Positions 24,505 through 32,714 of a stretch of DNA of 62,220 nucleotides are shown piece by piece. The notes under the pieces are model-generated. The model searched no databases. It had not been told where the DNA came from and was given only the letters and a program-made list of their open reading frames with translations. The stretch comes from Parcubacteria group bacterium Greene0416_39. Lineage in GTDB: Bacteria; Patescibacteriota; Minisyncoccia; Minisyncoccales; UBA10102. How positions within the stretch are numbered: position 1 is the stretch's first letter; each line of letters starts with the position of its first letter. A program made the translations under genes and the position numbers. The stretch is from NCBI GenBank assembly GCA_007375675.1, contig VMEU01000006.1, positions 1 to 62,220 on the forward strand. Reading direction: 5' to 3'.

Positions 24505-25802
24505 GCTTTCTTGGCGCGCAAAAACGCGGGGATATCCCAGGCTTTTTCTTTTTCTTGGAGTTCTTCGATTTCTTCTTCAATTGCCTTCTGAAGCTCAAGC
24601 GCGTTTCTCCTTGGTTGAACCTGAAGAACCGGCTCCTGTTTCTCTGCGGAAGATCCCCCGAAGGGGGAGGGTTTTTCTTTTGTTTTTGGAGTCTCTTTTC
24701 TCAGAGCAAGACGAGCTTGCTTTTTCTGTTGTATTACAAGCGGTAAGCTCCTTGGCTTGGGAACCTCTCTCTGTACGGTTTTTGCTTGTTCCTTTTGAAC
24801 TCCCAGCGCAAACAGCGTAATCCTCATTTTCTTCTCAAGCGCATTCTGCAAAGTGATGCCAAAAATAACTTTTGCTTTAGGGCTTTCCTGGGAAAGCGCC
24901 TTGCAAACCTGAGAAACCTCCTGCATCTTCAAATCTTTTCCCCCTGAAATGTTGAAAAGCACTCGCTCTGCTCCTTTGCTTGAGTATTCAAGCAACGGGT
25001 TTGCCAGCACTTGCTCCAAAACCACGCTGGCGCGATCTTGGCCAGAAGAAACTGCGCTTGCGAGGTAGCTCAACCTATCTTTCCCTTCCAACAAAGACTG
25101 AATATCTGCAAAATCAATGTTGATAAGCCCTGGCAAAGAAAGAGTTTCCATAAAACCTTGGAGGCTTTCTGCGAGTTTTTTGTTGAGGGCAGAAAGCGCA
25201 ACGGTAAAGGAAACTTGTTTTTCAACAATGCCAAATATGTTGTCATTGGGAATTAAAACGTACGCATTCACCAATGGTTTCAATTTTTCTAAACAAGAAA
25301 GTGCCAGCTCCCTCCTTTTTTCTCCTTCAAAAGAAAAAGGCATGGTGAAAATGCCAATGGTCAAACATTTAAGTTCTTTTGCAGTCTGCAAAAACACGGG
25401 GGCAGCGCCAGTGCCTGTGCCTCCCCCAAGCGAAGCAACGAGGATAAGAAGGTCTTGCCCTTCCATGAGCTTTACAAGCTTTTCTTTGTCTTGTTGGGCT
25501 GCTGTTTCTCCCAAAACAGCGTCCATGCCGCATCCCAACCCATGGGTGAGCTTCTCTCCAAATGTAAAAGTCTTAACATTCTTGCGAGCAATTTGCCGCA
25601 ATGCCTGAACGTCTGTGTTTGCCGCGACAAAATCAAGTTTTTTTACGCGCTGGGCAATCTCTGCAATAATGTTGCTCCCGCCCCCGCCCACTCCCACCAT
25701 TTTAATCTTTGGCTTGTACACCCTGTCAAATATATCCTGTGCTTTGGCCCGCCCTAATGCCTTGCCGGCTTTAGGCGGGTTTTTGATTTTCTTTTTTGCC
25801 AT
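24501..25802 (-). CDS. ftsZ: Cell division protein FtsZ
   Basis: The 433-aa protein has VGVGGGGSN near residue 40 and the tubulin signature GGGTGTG near residues 126-132, with the T7-loop region NIDFADIQSLL. It polymerises with GTP into the Z ring. The linker (residues about 330-405) is basic and contains SPFGGSSAEK derived from a palindromic repeat (24652-24670). The C-terminal peptide WDIPAFLRAKKA keeps the FtsA/membrane-partner motif DIPAFLR. It heads the ftsZ-galU-nnrD operon. Confidence 0.95.
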   Translation of the reverse strand: MAKKKIKNPPKAGKALGRAKAQDIFDRVYKPKIKMVGVGGGGSNIIAEIAQRVKKLDFVAANTDVQALRQIARKNVKTFTFGEKLTHGLGCGMDAVLGETAAQQDKEKLVKLMEGQDLLILVASLGGGTGTGAAPVFLQTAKELKCLTIGIFTMPFSFEGEKRRELALSCLEKLKPLVNAYVLIPNDNIFGIVEKQVSFTVALSALNKKLAESLQGFMETLSLPGLINIDFADIQSLLEGKDRLSYLASAVSSGQDRASVVLEQVLANPLLEYSSKGAERVLFNISGGKDLKMQEVSQVCKALSQESPKAKVIFGITLQNALEKKMRITLFALGVQKEQAKTVQREVPKPRSLPLVIQQKKQARLALRKETPKTKEKPSPFGGSSAEKQEPVLQVQPRRNALELQKAIEEEIEELQEKEKAWDIPAFLRAKKA

Positions 25803-25808
25803 TCATAT

Positions 25809-25837
25809 AGTCTACTTAAAACAAAACACCCCGTCAA
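25809..25837 (-). promoter_or_regulatory. Promoter of ftsZ
   Basis: TTGACG (25837-25832), 17 bases, TAGACT (25814-25809), then 6 bases to the ATG. A leaderless mRNA is implied. Confidence 0.75.
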
Positions 25838-25864
25838 ATGACTAGGGCGTTTTGTTTTCGCTTA

Positions 25865-25943
25865 CCCTGTAGTGAAACTTTGACCGCCTTCGGCGACGAT
25901 GTGTCTCGCGTAGCGAGACACATGTCAAAGTTCTACTACGGGG
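25865..25943. repeat. Palindromic repeat family B, second copy
   Basis: Same 79-base element as 6760-6838, with the outer arms exchanged and the centre CTTCGGCGACGATGTG in the same orientation. It lies between ftsZ and the zinc-ribbon gene and may also terminate the latter. Confidence 0.88.
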
Positions 25944-26126
25944 TTATCTTCGGAAATCTCTCTGAGGCTTTGGCCTGTTGCGATAGCACTCCTGGCAGTA
26001 TACGTCGCTTCCTTCCCTTGGAGGGAAAGGAAGTTTCGTAATGGCAGTGCCGCATTGAGCGCATGTCCAGTTTCCTTCGTACATTGGCCTCTCAAAAGAT
26101 CGTCCTCCGTCGTTTCTCTCTTCCAT
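25944..26126 (-). CDS. Small zinc-ribbon protein
   Basis: The 60-aa protein starts at ATG 26126; a TTG six codons upstream is possible. It has CAQC and CQEC about 18 residues apart, a zinc-ribbon of the CxxC-x17/18-CxxC kind, and a tail rich in Arg and Pro (NRPKPQRDFRR). Such proteins are common in Patescibacteria and usually unannotated; a nucleic-acid-binding role is only inferred. A promoter lies about 70 bases upstream. Confidence 0.72.
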   Translation of the reverse strand: MEERNDGGRSFERPMYEGNWTCAQCGTAITKLPFPPREGSDVYCQECYRNRPKPQRDFRR

Positions 26127-26190
26127 GGTATGTTGAAAGTTCAAATTGCTTGCTCATATTCTATCTATATGATGCTGTACCTCGACTTAT

Positions 26191-26223
26191 GTACAATAAG
26201 AGTATAGCATACCTGTCCACCTC
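26191..26223 (-). promoter_or_regulatory. Promoter of the zinc-ribbon gene
   Basis: On the minus strand TTGACA near 26223 is followed after 18 bases by TATACT. It starts directly after the palindrome CCCCGTAGATCTACGGGG (26233-26250) that ends the aldolase gene. Confidence 0.65.
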
Positions 26224-26232
26224 TTGTCAACC

Positions 26233-26250
26233 CCGTAGATCTACGGGGTC
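26233..26250 (-). terminator. Palindrome at the end of the aldolase operon
   Basis: CCCCGTAGA/TCTACGGGG is a perfect 18-base palindrome overlapping the stop of the aldolase gene. No T-run follows, so termination is uncertain. Confidence 0.45.
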
Positions 26251-27112
26251 AACCCCTGTTGAACAATCTCAGACGGCTTTCTACCAACTGCTCAATTTTA
26301 TCAAACGCGGGAGCTAAGAGACGGTACGGGGCCACCTCATCAGGATTTTTTTGCAAGGCCTCTTCAACTCCTTGCCTCCAGGCCTTGCGAAGCTCTGTAT
26401 TAATATGGATAATAGATATTCCATCCTCAATTGCTTTGACAAAATCCTCGTCTTGAATCCCAGAACCTCCGTGAAGCACCAAAGGAACGCCAGCTGCTTC
26501 TCTGATTTCTTTGATCCTTTCAATGTCCAACCTTGGATCGGAACTGTCTTTCAACATTCCATGGATATTGCCAACTGCAGGAGCGAACAAATCAACTTTT
26601 GTTTGTTTCACAAAGTCTTCTGCGTCTTGTGGCAAAGTGAAATCCTCTTGTTTTGAAGCTGCGCCCTTAGGAAGTTCATTCAGAATCTGGGAAGAACCTC
26701 CAATATATCCCAACTCTCCTTCTACCAATATGCCAGGATTCTTTGACTTCACATACTCCACTGCCTCTTTTGTTTTCTTTACGTTTTCCTCAAAAGGAAA
26801 TTGCGCTCCGTCAAAAATCACCGAGTCAAACCCGGCTTCAACTGCTTCTTTCACGCTCTCCAAGGTATGGCAATGGTCTGCGTTAAGGAACACGGGCAGA
26901 TTCTGTTCTTTGAGTGAACGAACGAGCGCCGAGGCCTCTTTTGTCCCAAAGAATTTTCTTTCGCCTTCTGAAAGCCCAATAAGCACTGGGATCCTTAGTT
27001 TGGAGGCAGCAGATACAATCGCATGGAAGGCCGTGGTATCGGAGATGTTAAAGTGACCTATAGCGACTCTTTTTTCTTCCGCTTCCTTAATGTATTCTTT
27101 TAGTGTTTTCAT
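26249..27112 (-). CDS. fba: Class II fructose-bisphosphate aldolase
   Basis: The 287-aa protein starts MKTLKEYIKEAEE, and that ATG overlaps the upstream VKOR gene's stop, which decides the start. Zinc ligands are expected in NADHCHT (His), in VEGELGYIG and in LVLHGGSG; VIFDGAQF and INTELRKAW complete the class II pattern. It cleaves fructose-1,6-bisphosphate, or a related ketose bisphosphate such as tagatose bisphosphate, into trioses. It is the last gene of a seven-gene overlapping operon running from 30139. Confidence 0.9.
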   Translation of the reverse strand: MKTLKEYIKEAEEKRVAIGHFNISDTTAFHAIVSAASKLRIPVLIGLSEGERKFFGTKEASALVRSLKEQNLPVFLNADHCHTLESVKEAVEAGFDSVIFDGAQFPFEENVKKTKEAVEYVKSKNPGILVEGELGYIGGSSQILNELPKGAASKQEDFTLPQDAEDFVKQTKVDLFAPAVGNIHGMLKDSSDPRLDIERIKEIREAAGVPLVLHGGSGIQDEDFVKAIEDGISIIHINTELRKAWRQGVEEALQKNPDEVAPYRLLAPAFDKIEQLVESRLRLFNRG

Positions 27113-27507
27113 AGAAAAACGAGAATAAGAATCAACCCGTTGATAATCGCGCTCGCGATGCAATATTCGCACCACATTTTGAGCTTGAACACCTGAATGC
27201 TAATGAGATAGAACGAAGCAAGAGATGCGAGGACAGCGGAGATTCGCAAGAGAGAGATAACTCTCAAGTCAACAATCATTTCTTTTCCCTGGCTTAGCAA
27301 CAAAACGCCCCCAAATACTACAAGGTAAAAAAGAATTCCTGGCACCTCGTTGGGAATTCCAAGGGTCTTGCTGTACTTGCTTTTCACAACGTTATCGCAA
27401 TCTTGCCCAAGAAAACAAACAATCTTTTCGTTCTTGAGTTTCTTTGAAAGAAGATGCGCAGAGATGCCAAGCCCGAGGAAGGAAAGGATGAACAAAGACA
27501 CGATCAT
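27109..27507 (-). CDS. Vitamin K epoxide reductase (VKOR)-like disulfide protein
   Basis: The 132-aa membrane protein has four helices. It has the VKOR set: a loop Cys pair (CFLGQDC near residues 31-37), SKYSKTLGIPN, and the active CxxC as WCEYC near residue 113. The family regenerates disulfides for a periplasmic DsbA-like partner using quinone. No DsbA-like thioredoxin is fused or adjacent here. It overlaps SIMPL upstream and fba downstream by 4 bases each. Confidence 0.88.
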   Translation of the reverse strand: MIVSLFILSFLGLGISAHLLSKKLKNEKIVCFLGQDCDNVVKSKYSKTLGIPNEVPGILFYLVVFGGVLLLSQGKEMIVDLRVISLLRISAVLASLASFYLISIQVFKLKMWCEYCIASAIINGLILILVFL

Positions 27508-28256
27508 CGAATTTCAAACTTAAGGGTCACGTCAACGGTAATGTCTTGGGAGCCTGGCTCAATAGTAGGCAAAGAGGATCTTTCTTTGCCTTGGGCTTCA
27601 AGAGTATAGAACGGAGTAGGGCTTACCCCTCCTTCTTCAATGGAGATCAGCTTGCCTAATTTAAATCCACCTGCGCGGGCCAAAGCCCTTGCTTTTCCTT
27701 TTGCTTTCTCGATAGCTTCTGCCCTTGCCTCGTTTTGCACCATCTCAGGGTCGTCCACGCCAAAGGAAAGTCCCGACACCGTATTCGCTCCTTTTCCCAC
27801 GAGCCCCGCAAGGATCGTTCCTATCTTTTCAAAATCGCGTATCTTGAGTTCAACCATCTGACTGATTGAGTACCCTACAATTTCAGGAGGAGGACAGATA
27901 CCGTCTCCCTCAGAACACCTTGAGTACTGATATCTGGGTTGAATGTTGTACGCGCTTGTTTTGATATCTTTTTCATCAATCCCCTGATCTTTTGCAAAGG
28001 CGATGGCGTCATTAGCCTTTTGAGTGTTTTCCTGCTGGAGGTTCACCAAGTCAGTGCCACCGTCTGTGAGAACGGAGAAACTCAAGCTCGCAATGTCTGG
28101 AATGACCGTGACCTTCCCCTCAGCCTGCACAAAAAAGGTCCTGGCAGGATACACTGATTTCCCGTACGAGAACGCAAGAAGCAACGAGGAAACTCCCAAG
28201 GCTGCCATCAAGAATATGCCTACGGCAAGAACGTATGGTCTGATTGTGTTATTCAT
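27504..28256 (-). CDS. SIMPL-domain (DUF541) exported protein
   Basis: The 250-aa protein has an N-terminal membrane anchor (YVLAVGIFLMAALGVSSLLLAF) and a SIMPL domain, recognised by EGKVTVIPDIASLSFSV, the long segment of alternating helices, and ARAEAIEKAKGKARALARAGG. The family (E. coli YggE) is tied to oxidative stress tolerance without a known reaction. It has two cysteines (CSEGDGIC), perhaps a substrate of the neighbouring VKOR system; this is inference. Confidence 0.83.
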   Translation of the reverse strand: MNNTIRPYVLAVGIFLMAALGVSSLLLAFSYGKSVYPARTFFVQAEGKVTVIPDIASLSFSVLTDGGTDLVNLQQENTQKANDAIAFAKDQGIDEKDIKTSAYNIQPRYQYSRCSEGDGICPPPEIVGYSISQMVELKIRDFEKIGTILAGLVGKGANTVSGLSFGVDDPEMVQNEARAEAIEKAKGKARALARAGGFKLGKLISIEEGGVSPTPFYTLEAQGKERSSLPTIEPGSQDITVDVTLKFEIR

Positions 28257-28260
28257 ATCT

Positions 28261-28782
28261 TTATTTCACGTCAAGGAGTTCCACCTCAAACATAAGGGTA
28301 GCATTGGGAGGAATGGCTCCTGGAATTCCCTGCTCTCCGTAGGCAAGAAAAGGAGGAATAACAAGCTTTCTCTTGCCTCCAACTTTCATTCCAAGAACTC
28401 CTTTCTCCCAGCCCTGGATAACCTGGTTTTGGCCAAGAACAAACTCAAAGGGTTTCCCCCTGTCATGGGAACTGTCAAACTTTGTTCCGTCTAAAAACGT
28501 GCCTTTGTAGTGAACAGAAACTCTGTCTTCTGTTTTTGCCTCTTTGCCTTGGCCCAAGGTAATGTCAGTAATCTGGAGGCCCGCCTCTTTATCGGGCGGG
28601 CTTGCCTCGCCAAGTACAGTACTGTACTTGGCCTCGCCAGGTACAGTACTGTACTTGGCCTCGCCAGCAGGCGCTCCCTCTTTATTTTGCTGTTGGCTAG
28701 TTGGAGATTTAGAAAAAAGCACAGTAAAAAGAAGCACGCCGAGCACCCCTACAATCAAAAGAATAAAAACAATTGGTTTCAT
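28261..28782 (-). CDS. FKBP-type peptidyl-prolyl isomerase, membrane-anchored
   Basis: The 173-aa protein has an N-terminal helix ([19 protein letters not shown]), a linker, and an FKBP domain (residues 70-173) with [34 protein letters not shown] and [19 protein letters not shown]. It should speed proline isomerisation of exported proteins. The linker holds tandem palindromic inserts that encode [20 protein letters not shown] and SPPDKEAG. It overlaps the upstream membrane-protein gene by 4 bases. Confidence 0.92.
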   Translation of the reverse strand: MKPIVFILLIVGVLGVLLFTVLFSKSPTSQQQNKEGAPAGEAKYSTVPGEAKYSTVLGEASPPDKEAGLQITDITLGQGKEAKTEDRVSVHYKGTFLDGTKFDSSHDRGKPFEFVLGQNQVIQGWEKGVLGMKVGGKRKLVIPPFLAYGEQGIPGAIPPNATLMFEVELLDVK

Positions 28783-29801
28783 GGTGTATTAAGATATTGT
28801 ATCATCGCTGGAGGTTCTTTTGCAAGGTATTCCCAGAAGAGATGCCCAAGGAAGAGCAAAACAATCAAACTAAGATAGGCAAAGAAAAACTGCAGATACG
28901 TAAGGCTAAGGTTTGCAAAGAAGTCCGCAAAGGTAATGGTGCCCCAGGAAGAAATGGAAATAACGCCGGCAACATCTCCTATTCTTTCCCATTTCTTTGC
29001 CAACTGTTTGCCCCCCTCCTTTACTGAAGCCATCATTTTTCTCGTGATGGGGCCCGCAAGCAGAGCGCCGTTAACAATCAAGATGCCCACCACGGTCTGC
29101 ATAAAAAAGAATTTTGGCGTAAGGGCAATGGCTTCTTGAAATATGAAGGCAACGCTCAAGAAATCAATGCCAAGCCCAACCCAGATAACCTTGCTTATTG
29201 TGGGAAACAAGGGGTAGACATGCTGTTTTAAAATTGCAGAGGATTTTGACGTGAGAAACAGAAAGTCCAACACCAGCACCGTGCCAACAGTAAGAATAGA
29301 GTGAAGCGTATGCCCCCAAAAAAACACTTGCGCTTTATCAAACGCGCCGTGCCAAGAAAACAGCATCATCAAAAGCACAACAAACCCAAGCTGCAATGCA
29401 TAGAACCATTCCATATGCTTTTGGAAGAGTTGAGGCCGTAGGCGGCGCAGCGCAAAACCCCCGGCAAACGCAAGCATCCAGAGAAAAACAAAGGGGCTCG
29501 AAACTTCTAGTCCCAAAGAGCGCTGTTCTTCTGTTGCAACAATGCCTATTCCTTCATGGGCGTATGCTGGGAGAAAAGAAGAGAGCAGAAACCACGAAAG
29601 AAACGCTATGAAGAATCCAGCTGCAAGAGGAAAAAGGAGTCTGGCCCCAAGCCATTCGTAGATTATGCAGGAGGCTGCTTCTTTGGCACGGTGTTTACTC
29701 CATTTGGTAAATACAAACCCCCACAGGGATACGGCTCCCGCCAAGGCTAACCCAAGCTGTCTTCCAAAAAGAAGGAATTCTGAAAATTCAACGCTAAACA
29801 T
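28779..29801 (-). CDS. Polytopic membrane protein of unknown function
   Basis: The 340-aa protein has about eight or nine hydrophobic helices with short loops (e.g. [20 protein letters not shown] and [15 protein letters not shown]). Histidines lie near helix ends ([18 protein letters not shown]), which could mean haem or metal binding, but no family can be named. The operon context with VKOR, FKBP and SIMPL suggests a role in envelope redox or folding. Confidence 0.7.
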   Translation of the reverse strand: MFSVEFSEFLLFGRQLGLALAGAVSLWGFVFTKWSKHRAKEAASCIIYEWLGARLLFPLAAGFFIAFLSWFLLSSFLPAYAHEGIGIVATEEQRSLGLEVSSPFVFLWMLAFAGGFALRRLRPQLFQKHMEWFYALQLGFVVLLMMLFSWHGAFDKAQVFFWGHTLHSILTVGTVLVLDFLFLTSKSSAILKQHVYPLFPTISKVIWVGLGIDFLSVAFIFQEAIALTPKFFFMQTVVGILIVNGALLAGPITRKMMASVKEGGKQLAKKWERIGDVAGVISISSWGTITFADFFANLSLTYLQFFFAYLSLIVLLFLGHLFWEYLAKEPPAMIQYLNTP

Positions 29802-29982
29802 TTGTTTTCCCTTGAAGGGAATTTTGAAAAAGAAATAATAGCACCCCTATCCCGTAGAAAATCTTTCCAACCATCCACGCAAAAAAGCTTCCGGTAAAGA
29901 AGATAAAGGGAAGACTCAAAAGAAGGGTTGCCCCTGCAAGCAACAAAAAGATCTCGCTTATGTGTCTATTATTGTACCACAT
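29794..29982 (-). CDS. Small membrane protein, two helices
   Basis: The 62-aa protein has two hydrophobic segments (IFLLLAGATLLLSLPFIFF and VGKIFYGIGVLLFLF). It overlaps both neighbours: its ATG lies in the zinc-ribbon gene upstream and its stop in the 340-aa gene. Function unknown. Confidence 0.6.
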   Translation of the reverse strand: MWYNNRHISEIFLLLAGATLLLSLPFIFFTGSFFAWMVGKIFYGIGVLLFLFQNSLQGKTNV

Positions 29983-30139
29983 GAGGCGGTGCTCCGTGAG
30001 CTATTATCTCTATATTACAACTTTTGTGCTCTTTGCACCACGCTTCGCATTTCTCGGCCCATTCTTTCTCTGCATACATAAAACCGCACTCTTTACACCG
30101 ATACAATTCTTTACCTTGCTGTTGAATTGTTTTAACCAT
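29969..30139 (-). CDS. Small zinc-ribbon protein, 56 aa
   Basis: The frame runs from ATG 30139 to TAA 29969. It encodes MVKTIQQQGKELYRCKEC, then AEKCEAWCKEHKSCN, so there are CxxC and further Cys/His pairs (CKEC, CEAWC, HKSC), a metal-binding mini-protein of a type recalled from Patescibacteria. It overlaps the next gene by 14 bases, supporting translation, and is the first gene of the operon ending with fba. Confidence 0.75.
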   Translation of the reverse strand: MVKTIQQQGKELYRCKECGFMYAEKEWAEKCEAWCKEHKSCNIEIIAHGAPPHVVQ

Positions 30140-30151
30140 AAGTGGCGTGTA

Positions 30152-30206
30152 CCTCGGTTCATCGAATCTGAAGATTCTTCAGAATCTGAATGATCTAGAA
30201 CCGAGG
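30152..30206. repeat. Hairpin repeat family D, first copy
   Basis: CCTCGGTTC...GAACCGAGG enclose GAATCTGAAGATTC-like arms. A related hairpin with compensating changes lies at 32569-32620, so the two bracket the accessory stretch. Confidence 0.65.
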
Positions 30207-30219
30207 ATTTTAAAGGGTA

Positions 30220-30247
30220 TTGACACCCAGCGAACGCTTGCTATACT
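30220..30247 (+). promoter_or_regulatory. Plus-strand sigma-70 promoter without a gene
   Basis: TTGACA (30220-30225), 16 bases, TATACT (30242-30247). Downstream, GTCCCCATCGGGGGC followed by TTTTTC (30285-30310) is a good terminator. The unit would make an RNA of about 55-60 nt overlapping the 3' end of the NYN gene in antisense. Confidence 0.6.
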
Positions 30248-30253
30248 GTAACT

Positions 30254-30310
30254 ATCACTACGAAAAAGACCCTTATGAGGTTCCGTCCCCATCGGGGGCT
30301 TTTTCTTTTT
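30254..30310 (+). ncRNA. Candidate short RNA between promoter and terminator
   Basis: The interval lies between the promoter at 30220 and the CCCC-GGGG hairpin with T-run. It has no ORF with a plausible start and is antisense to the end of the NYN gene. It could equally be a decayed transcription unit. Confidence 0.3.
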
Positions 30311-30800
30311 CGGCCCCTAGAATTGAACGCTGGTCGTTTATATATGCAATCCGCGCACCCGTTCTTTTAAGAAGTATTGAGCACCTTTTTTCATTACTTG
30401 GTGATAATATCGCCAGAAACTTATGCTTCTCTAGTAAAAACTTAACCAAACCTGCATAGTCACCATCGCTTGCTATAATAACCGCCCCTTCGAACTTATT
30501 CTCATATGCGTCACGCGTTGCCTGCAATACCAAATCAGCATCACAATTTCCTTTTGGCTTTCCGTCGCCATCATAAACCACTTCTTTGAACACAAGCGTG
30601 AAACCTGATTCTTGCAGGTGCTTATAAAGCTCTTTGTATTTTGGTATCAATCCAATGAATAAGTAGGCGGTACGCACTCCGTATTTTTCAGATAACCACA
30701 CTCTGAATCTTTTGTAATCAAGCTTCCAGCCCAAGCTCGCAACGCCTTTATATAGGTTAGCACCATCTATATAGGCAAAATTCTTTTCTTTCAGATTCAT
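30273..30800 (-). CDS. NYN-domain (LabA/PIN-like) protein
   Basis: The 175-aa protein begins AYIDGANLYKGVASLGWKLDY, the NYN signature with the first catalytic Asp; GNCDADLVLQ and ASDGDYAGLVKFL hold the other acidic residues of the PIN-like nuclease centre. It is a probable RNase or nucleotide-binding regulator. A paralogue lies at 45034-45681. Here it stands alone at the edge of the accessory stretch. Confidence 0.87.
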   Translation of the reverse strand: MNLKEKNFAYIDGANLYKGVASLGWKLDYKRFRVWLSEKYGVRTAYLFIGLIPKYKELYKHLQESGFTLVFKEVVYDGDGKPKGNCDADLVLQATRDAYENKFEGAVIIASDGDYAGLVKFLLEKHKFLAILSPSNEKRCSILLKRTGARIAYINDQRSILGAEKEKAPDGDGTS

Positions 30801-30884
30801 AAAAATGTTGTGTATCTCGGTCTAGCCGCCCATTTCAATGGGCGAGCCTCGCCTTCTTGGCGGGGTCATTTTAGCACAAAACCT

Positions 30885-30916
30885 GTCCCGTAGTGAACTT
30901 GTTCTACTACTGGGAT
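30885..30916. repeat. Short family B-like palindrome and shared flank
   Basis: CCCGTAGTGAAC-TTGTTCTACTACTGGG resembles the arms of family B. Nearby GGCGGGGTCATTTTAGCACAAA (30857-30878) and GAGACACTGGATA are repeated with small changes at 32675-32705. The 189 bases between NYN and SWIM genes hold no ORF. Confidence 0.5.
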
Positions 30917-30989
30917 GAGATAAATGAGACACTGGATAGGGGTATTATCTCGTGTCTCATTTCGCAATGTATTTCAGAAGCGATTCTTC

Positions 30990-31712
30990 CTAGTCAAAAC
31001 AGGTTTCTTTACCTTTTAGTTCGTTGAACGCTTTTGCGCAAGAAGAATCAAGTTTTGTATATTCCTTGAGTACCCGCACGGTCTCCTCAATAAATCCTCC
31101 CACGGTACCATCAGAGTCATCGACGCCGCCCCGGCACAGTTTATCATCAAGCCGCAAAAGCATATCAATTAGTAACTTGGTTGTTTGCTCACTTACCGGC
31201 AACTCGGAAACAATCTTTGATAGACGATTACATCCTTCCGAAAGTGAGTTTTGATATGAAAACCATATCCGGGACGGGCCATTGTATGGCTTGATATATT
31301 TCATGGCGCCAGTGATAGATTTTTTAGTTGTGGACAATTCTTCTTTGCTTAATGCTCCCAACCGACCGCTGCAAGTGACCTGAGATACGGGTCGCTTGTC
31401 TTCGTCGCTAAGTTTTCTACCGCCCATCACGGCATAGATTGCCACTGCCACCATGTGCTTGCAGAGCGTATCGTTCTGACCAAGATAGCATTCGCAGCTC
31501 CCCCGGTCATAACGATGACTATCAACATAAACTCGATAAGGCTTGGTGCCCAAAACAGTTGCGAAAAAGCCGTTCAGTTCTTCTGTCCATTGGGTTACCT
31601 TTCTGCTTTCATACGCATTAACCGCCTTCTCAAAAGTCGGCTCATCCGTTGCAAACTTAATTTTTTCTAGATCGTAGGCTGGCAACATAAAAATACAATA
31701 GTAATTTGACAT
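30990..31712 (-). CDS. SWIM zinc-finger protein
   Basis: The protein is about 240 aa from MSNYYCIFMLPAY (31712); a start at 31688 is also possible. Residues about 80-105 read RGSCECYLGQNDTLCKHMVA, the SWIM pattern CxCx(n)CxH that binds zinc and nucleic acid or protein. The rest is alpha-helical with no known domain. It is divergent from the PIN toxin pair, with starts 31 bases apart, so the two may share a control region. Confidence 0.75.
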   Translation of the reverse strand: MSNYYCIFMLPAYDLEKIKFATDEPTFEKAVNAYESRKVTQWTEELNGFFATVLGTKPYRVYVDSHRYDRGSCECYLGQNDTLCKHMVAVAIYAVMGGRKLSDEDKRPVSQVTCSGRLGALSKEELSTTKKSITGAMKYIKPYNGPSRIWFSYQNSLSEGCNRLSKIVSELPVSEQTTKLLIDMLLRLDDKLCRGGVDDSDGTVGGFIEETVRVLKEYTKLDSSCAKAFNELKGKETCFD

Positions 31713-31742
31713 TAGCACCTCAATGTGTAAAAATAAAGGTGT

Positions 31743-31925
31743 ATGAAAAACGGCAATCAAGCCACAATCTTGACCCCAAAAGAGGTGACAGAATATAAAA
31801 CACCTTTGCCTGCAAGCTGGAAAAGGGCAGTCGGGCTTTTACGCAGAAAAAGAAAAGCTCTGGAGCAACATTTAAAAACCGTCCGCAAAGAATGGGGTCG
31901 TCATTCTCCTCAATATGACGATTGA
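31743..31925 (+). CDS. Putative antitoxin of a PIN-domain pair
   Basis: The 60-aa protein is rich in Lys and Arg in its second half (RAVGLLRRKRKALEQHLK) and overlaps the PIN gene by 11 bases, the usual layout of antitoxin followed by toxin. No DNA-binding fold is certain. Confidence 0.6.
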   Translation: MKNGNQATILTPKEVTEYKTPLPASWKRAVGLLRRKRKALEQHLKTVRKEWGRHSPQYDD

Positions 31926-32286
31926 TGCAAATATTGCTATCGCATTCCTTGGAGGAGATACTTTGGTTGTTTCTGAACTCTCCAAGTGGAGAGAAGAAGG
32001 ACTACCTCTTTTTCTTTCCACCGTTGCGGAAACCGAAATACTTTCCTTCTCTCATTGGACAAGCCAAGAACGAATCGCTACAGAGCAATTTCTTGAGCAG
32101 AACTTCACCTCGATTCCCTTTGATCGCAACCTCTCCAGGATTGCGGCTTCCATTCGTAGAGACGTAAAGATCAGATTCCCCGATGCTGCCATTGCAGCAA
32201 CTGCTCTCTTTACTCATACTCCTCTTGTCACTCGCAACCAACGCGACTTCAAACGCATCCCAAATCTGCGTATTGTAAGCATGTAA
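31915..32286 (+). CDS. PIN-domain toxin (VapC-like)
   Basis: The 123-aa protein has MTIDANIAIAFL (first Asp), ETEILS (Glu near 41), PDAAIAATAL (Asp near 93) and LVTRNQRDFKRI, the full acidic set of PIN nucleases. Targets are usually tRNA or rRNA. It is the second gene of an overlapping two-gene module and so a probable toxin-antitoxin system. The next frame downstream holds a recombinase remnant. Confidence 0.85.
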   Translation: MTIDANIAIAFLGGDTLVVSELSKWREEGLPLFLSTVAETEILSFSHWTSQERIATEQFLEQNFTSIPFDRNLSRIAASIRRDVKIRFPDAAIAATALFTHTPLVTRNQRDFKRIPNLRIVSM

Positions 32287-32298
32287 TGCGCCAGAAAC

Positions 32299-32430
32299 GT
32301 GGACGCGGATATGAAGAACTACGCAAAGTACATCTTGCGGGAAGGAAACATATTTGAGAAGCGAGAACTGCTCACCTATCTTAAAGACCGGATACTGCTG
32401 GCAAACAAGGTTATCACGCTCGCAAAGTAG
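32299..32430 (+). pseudogene. C-terminal remnant of a serine recombinase
   Basis: The frame GTG 32299 to TAG 32430 encodes DMKNYAKYILREGNIFEKRE and a short tail ending in NKVITLAK. From memory this resembles the extreme C-terminus of large serine recombinases in Patescibacteria. No catalytic domain remains upstream, where the PIN gene ends. It is followed by a hairpin terminator. Confidence 0.5.
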
Positions 32431-32446
32431 GCAGAACAAACGAAAA

Positions 32447-32467
32447 GCCACCGATGAGGTGGTTTTC
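32447..32467 (+). terminator. Terminator after the recombinase remnant
   Basis: GCCACC-GATGA-GGTGG followed by TTTTCGTT. Confidence 0.65.
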
Positions 32468-32568
32468 GTTCTAAATACGGCGCTCGGCCAGCATGCCATT
32501 TCGGAATGGAAATGTTGGAATTTCGAGGGGTCTAGGTCACCTCGATACTTCCAACCTTGGCTGTGTGC

Positions 32569-32620
32569 CTCGGTCTAGAACTCATCGAGTCTGAGACTCT
32601 CAGAGTCGAATGACCAAGGG
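32569..32620. repeat. Hairpin repeat family D, second copy
   Basis: CCTCGGTC...GACCAAGG around CGAGTCTGAGACTC arms; related to 30152-30206 in inverted orientation. The surrounding 32470-32714 holds more short hairpins and no gene. Confidence 0.6.
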
Positions 32621-32714
32621 TTTAAGAGGGATTCTAGGGCTTTCTAGGGGTGTCTCATCTACCCCTCTCGGTCGGGGTCATTTTAACACAAATGCGACAC
32701 TGGATAAGGAGGGA

